From Tannerella sp. (GTDB lineage Bacteria; Bacteroidota; Bacteroidia; Bacteroidales; Tannerellaceae), in assembly GCA_031262895.1 (NCBI GenBank), contig JAISGW010000153.1:1-7710 (forward strand): a DNA stretch of 7,710 nucleotides, written 5' to 3'. Positions 7,132 to 7,710 of the stretch are shown here, one piece after another (the first letter of the stretch is position 1; every line of letters starts with the position of its first letter). The translations under genes were made by a program, and so were the position numbers. Under the pieces are notes generated by a model. The model was given only the letters and a program-made list of their open reading frames with translations, had not been told where the DNA came from and did not search any database.

Positions 7132-7163
7132 CAAAGGTACTTGAAAGTTGTAAGTTGAGACAA
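7132..7163 (-). promoter_or_regulatory. Bacteroides-type promoter of the phosphatase-symporter-engB-tcdA operon
   Basis: On the minus strand, TTG (7161-7163) is followed after 21 bases by TACCTTTG (7132-7139), an exact TAnnTTTG match, and then CGGGG. The -7 element lies 25 bases before the phosphatase ATG, giving a short leader of roughly 20 bases. The leader contains the inverted word CCAAAAAGTTTTTTG just before the start codon and no Shine-Dalgarno sequence, as is normal in this phylum. Confidence 0.75.
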
Positions 7164-7236
7164 TGAGATAATAAGACTATAAGACCTTGAGCGCTTCCGA
7201 TCTTCACTCTTCATCCTCCATTCTCCATTCTCCATT
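7145..7236. repeat. Short tandem repeats upstream of the phosphatase operon
   Basis: Several short tandem words follow one another: AAGTTG at 7145-7150 and 7152-7157; ATAAGACT/ATAAGACC at 7171-7178 and 7179-7186; and three perfect copies of the heptad CTCCATT at 7216-7236, preceded by two degraded copies (CTTCACT, CTTCATC) from 7202. Such slippage-type heptads are common in Bacteroidetes spacers. No protein-coding sense was found. Confidence 0.7.
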
Positions 7237-7260
7237 TTTTCTCCGGCCGCCTTGCAACCA

Positions 7261-7288
7261 CCAAGAGGGCTAAAGCCCCGGAGATTGG
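7261..7288. repeat. Imperfect palindrome with GGGC-TAAA-GCCC core
   Basis: GGGC (7267-7270) and GCCC (7275-7278) pair around TAAA, with an outer CCAA (7261-7264)/TTGG (7285-7288) pair separated by unpaired bases. It resembles the neighbouring hairpins in having a four-base loop between GC-rich arms, so it may be a decayed member of the same palindrome family. Confidence 0.4.
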
Positions 7289-7301
7289 TTTTGTCTTTTG
7301 T

Positions 7302-7465
7302 CCGTCGGCTGAAGCCGACGGCAAGTAAATGTGACTAATAATGGTTATAACGCAAGTAGTTCCATTTGGTTGCCGTTGCCTTGAAAGCCGACGGCAAGTA
7401 AATGTGACTAATAATTGTTATAAGGCAAGTAGTTTCATTTGGTTGCCGTTGCCTTTAGGCAACGG
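7302..7465. repeat. Tandem duplication of a 71-bp unit bordered by two perfect hairpins
   Basis: Unit 1 (7312-7382) and unit 2 (7385-7455) are direct repeats with a 73-bp period, differing at three positions by eye (68 of 71 identical). The left border is the hairpin CCGTCGGC-TGAA-GCCGACGG (7302-7321). The right border is CCGTTGCC-TTTA-GGCAACGG (7446-7465). Each unit starts with the right arm of the left hairpin and ends with the left arm of the right hairpin, so the internal junction (7374-7394) carries mismatched half-hairpins. It looks like a REP/BIME-like palindromic intergenic element that has been duplicated. The short frames through it are not credible genes. Confidence 0.75.
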
Positions 7466-7489
7466 GTGTCTTATTGGTCTTCGGCTTTT

Positions 7490-7524
7490 CCCCCCTCTCC
7501 TTTGGAGAGGGGTAGGGGGTGAGG
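7490..7524. repeat. Pyrimidine/purine hairpin repeat (CCCCTCTCC-TTT-GGAGAGGGG)
   Basis: Bases 7492-7500 pair perfectly with 7504-7512 around TTT, followed by TAGGGGGTGAGG. This sequence type recurs widely in intergenic DNA of Bacteroidetes and other bacteria, and its minus strand yields spurious peptides containing PPTPLQRRGG. It could act as a terminator-like stem, but no U tract follows and no adjacent gene ends here. Confidence 0.6.
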
Positions 7525-7535
7525 CCGTTTGATTT

Positions 7536-7569
7536 TTTGTACGATTTGGTTTTCGATTTGTACGATTTG
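7536..7569. promoter_or_regulatory. Operator-like perfect direct repeats TTTGTACGATTTG
   Basis: Two identical 13-base copies lie at 7536-7548 and 7557-7569, offset by exactly 21 bases, so they face the same side of the helix two turns apart. They end 25 bases before the TACTTTTG element of the putative promoter at 7595, taking up the space just upstream of a missing -33 element. This is the usual place for an AraC-type activator. The core TTTGTACGAT also occurs upstream of the AraC gene of this window. Confidence 0.55.
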
Positions 7570-7594
7570 TCACCTGTGCTAAAGAGTGCCGCTC

Positions 7595-7602
7595 TACTTT
7601 TG
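7595..7602 (+). promoter_or_regulatory. Plus-strand -7 promoter element TACTTTTG
   Basis: TACTTTTG followed by CGG matches the TAnnTTTG consensus exactly and would give a leader of about 40 bases before the ATG at 7644. At the -33 distance (about 7571-7575) there is only CACC-like sequence and no TTG or TTTG, which suggests an activator-dependent promoter. Confidence 0.5.
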
Positions 7603-7643
7603 CGGTCAAAAGCGACGTGTAAAGAACATAAGTAACGAGCAAT

Positions 7644-7710
7644 ATGGCACACAAAAGCATTTTTATGTTAATGGGGGGGGGGTAGATTTGTAAACTCCCT
7701 CCGGGACGCC
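7644..7710 (+). CDS. Possible start of an unrecognised gene, disrupted by a G10 run and cut by the window edge
   Basis: ATG at 7644 follows a promoter-like region and begins MAHKSIFMLMGGG. As written the frame ends at TAG (7683-7685), immediately after ten consecutive G (7673-7682). With one G fewer, the frame reads on as GRFVNSLRDA and stays open to the window end; with one more it meets TAA soon after. The family cannot be recognised from so little sequence. It may be a real gene with a variable or mis-sequenced G tract, or a short non-coding leader. Confidence 0.3.

Larger units (their letters stand above)
7107..7643. other. Gene-free intergenic region between divergent promoters
   Basis: This 537-base stretch holds, from left to right, the phosphatase operon promoter, short tandem repeats, three small palindromes, the duplicated 71-bp unit, the pyrimidine/purine hairpin repeat, the TTTGTACGATTTG direct repeats and a plus-strand -7 element. 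It is more AT-rich than the flanking coding DNA. No tRNA, small protein gene or transposase remnant was recognised. The only frames present pass through the repeats. Confidence 0.7.

Noticed and set aside
7312..7455. CRISPR array
   Set aside because: There are only two copies, they are adjacent and almost identical across their whole length with no spacers, and no cas gene is nearby.
7302..7465. Integron attC-like recombination site
   Set aside because: The palindromes lack recognisable core sites, and no integrase or gene cassette is present in the window.
7341..7532. 63-codon plus-strand frame through the 71-bp repeats
   Set aside because: It consists of repeat and palindrome sequence only, with the duplicated unit reading in different frames because the 73-bp period is not a multiple of three.
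7418..7660. Minus-strand frames giving peptides with PPTPLQRRGG
   Set aside because: This peptide is the familiar translation of a common intergenic hairpin repeat, and the frames also cross operator-like repeats and a promoter.

Overview
The window looks like chromosomal DNA from a gut-type Bacteroidetes (order Bacteroidales). The grounds are the protein families (DUF1080 lipoprotein beside a long secreted-type Gfo/Idh/MocA oxidoreductase, two-domain AraC regulator, PhoA-like phosphatase), promoters of the Bacteroides type (TTG, about 19-21 bases, then TAnnTTTG), no recognisable Shine-Dalgarno sequences, and Bacteroidetes-style intergenic palindromes. The coding DNA is fairly GC-rich, which produces many long antisense shadow frames. 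The genus cannot be fixed from this sequence.

Layout. (1) Bases 1-1556, plus strand: the 3' part of a Gfo/Idh/MocA oxidoreductase, then a DUF1080 lipoprotein. This pair fits 3-keto-glycoside metabolism. A perfect 22-bp hairpin with a GAAA loop closes it. (2) Bases 1641-2498, minus strand: an AraC-family regulator that converges on the pair and has its own upstream region. (3) Bases 2602-7106, minus strand: a tight four-gene operon read from right to left, alkaline phosphatase > sodium:solute symporter > EngB/YsxC GTPase > TcdA tRNA-modification enzyme. Its junctions are TAA immediately followed by ATG, a 20-base overlap and a 14-base overlap. A good promoter lies just upstream of the phosphatase. 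(4) Bases 7107-7643: a gene-free stretch holding short tandem repeats, a duplicated 71-bp palindrome-bordered unit, a common pyrimidine/purine hairpin repeat, and a promoter-like region. (5) From 7644, plus strand: the possible start of a further gene, disrupted by a G10 run and cut by the window edge.

How the parts may work together. The phosphatase is probably exported and releases phosphate from organic esters; the symporter may take up a released product, and two housekeeping genes are carried downstream in the same transcript. The AraC gene and the putative 7644 gene share the word TTTGTACGAT, present as two direct copies about two helical turns apart upstream of each. This suggests that the regulator acts on itself and on the gene that leaves the window at the right. 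No defence system, CRISPR array, tRNA, rRNA or insertion sequence was seen. The most interesting signals are the shared operator-like repeats, the G10 tract at the start of a gene, and the promoter buried in the symporter tail.
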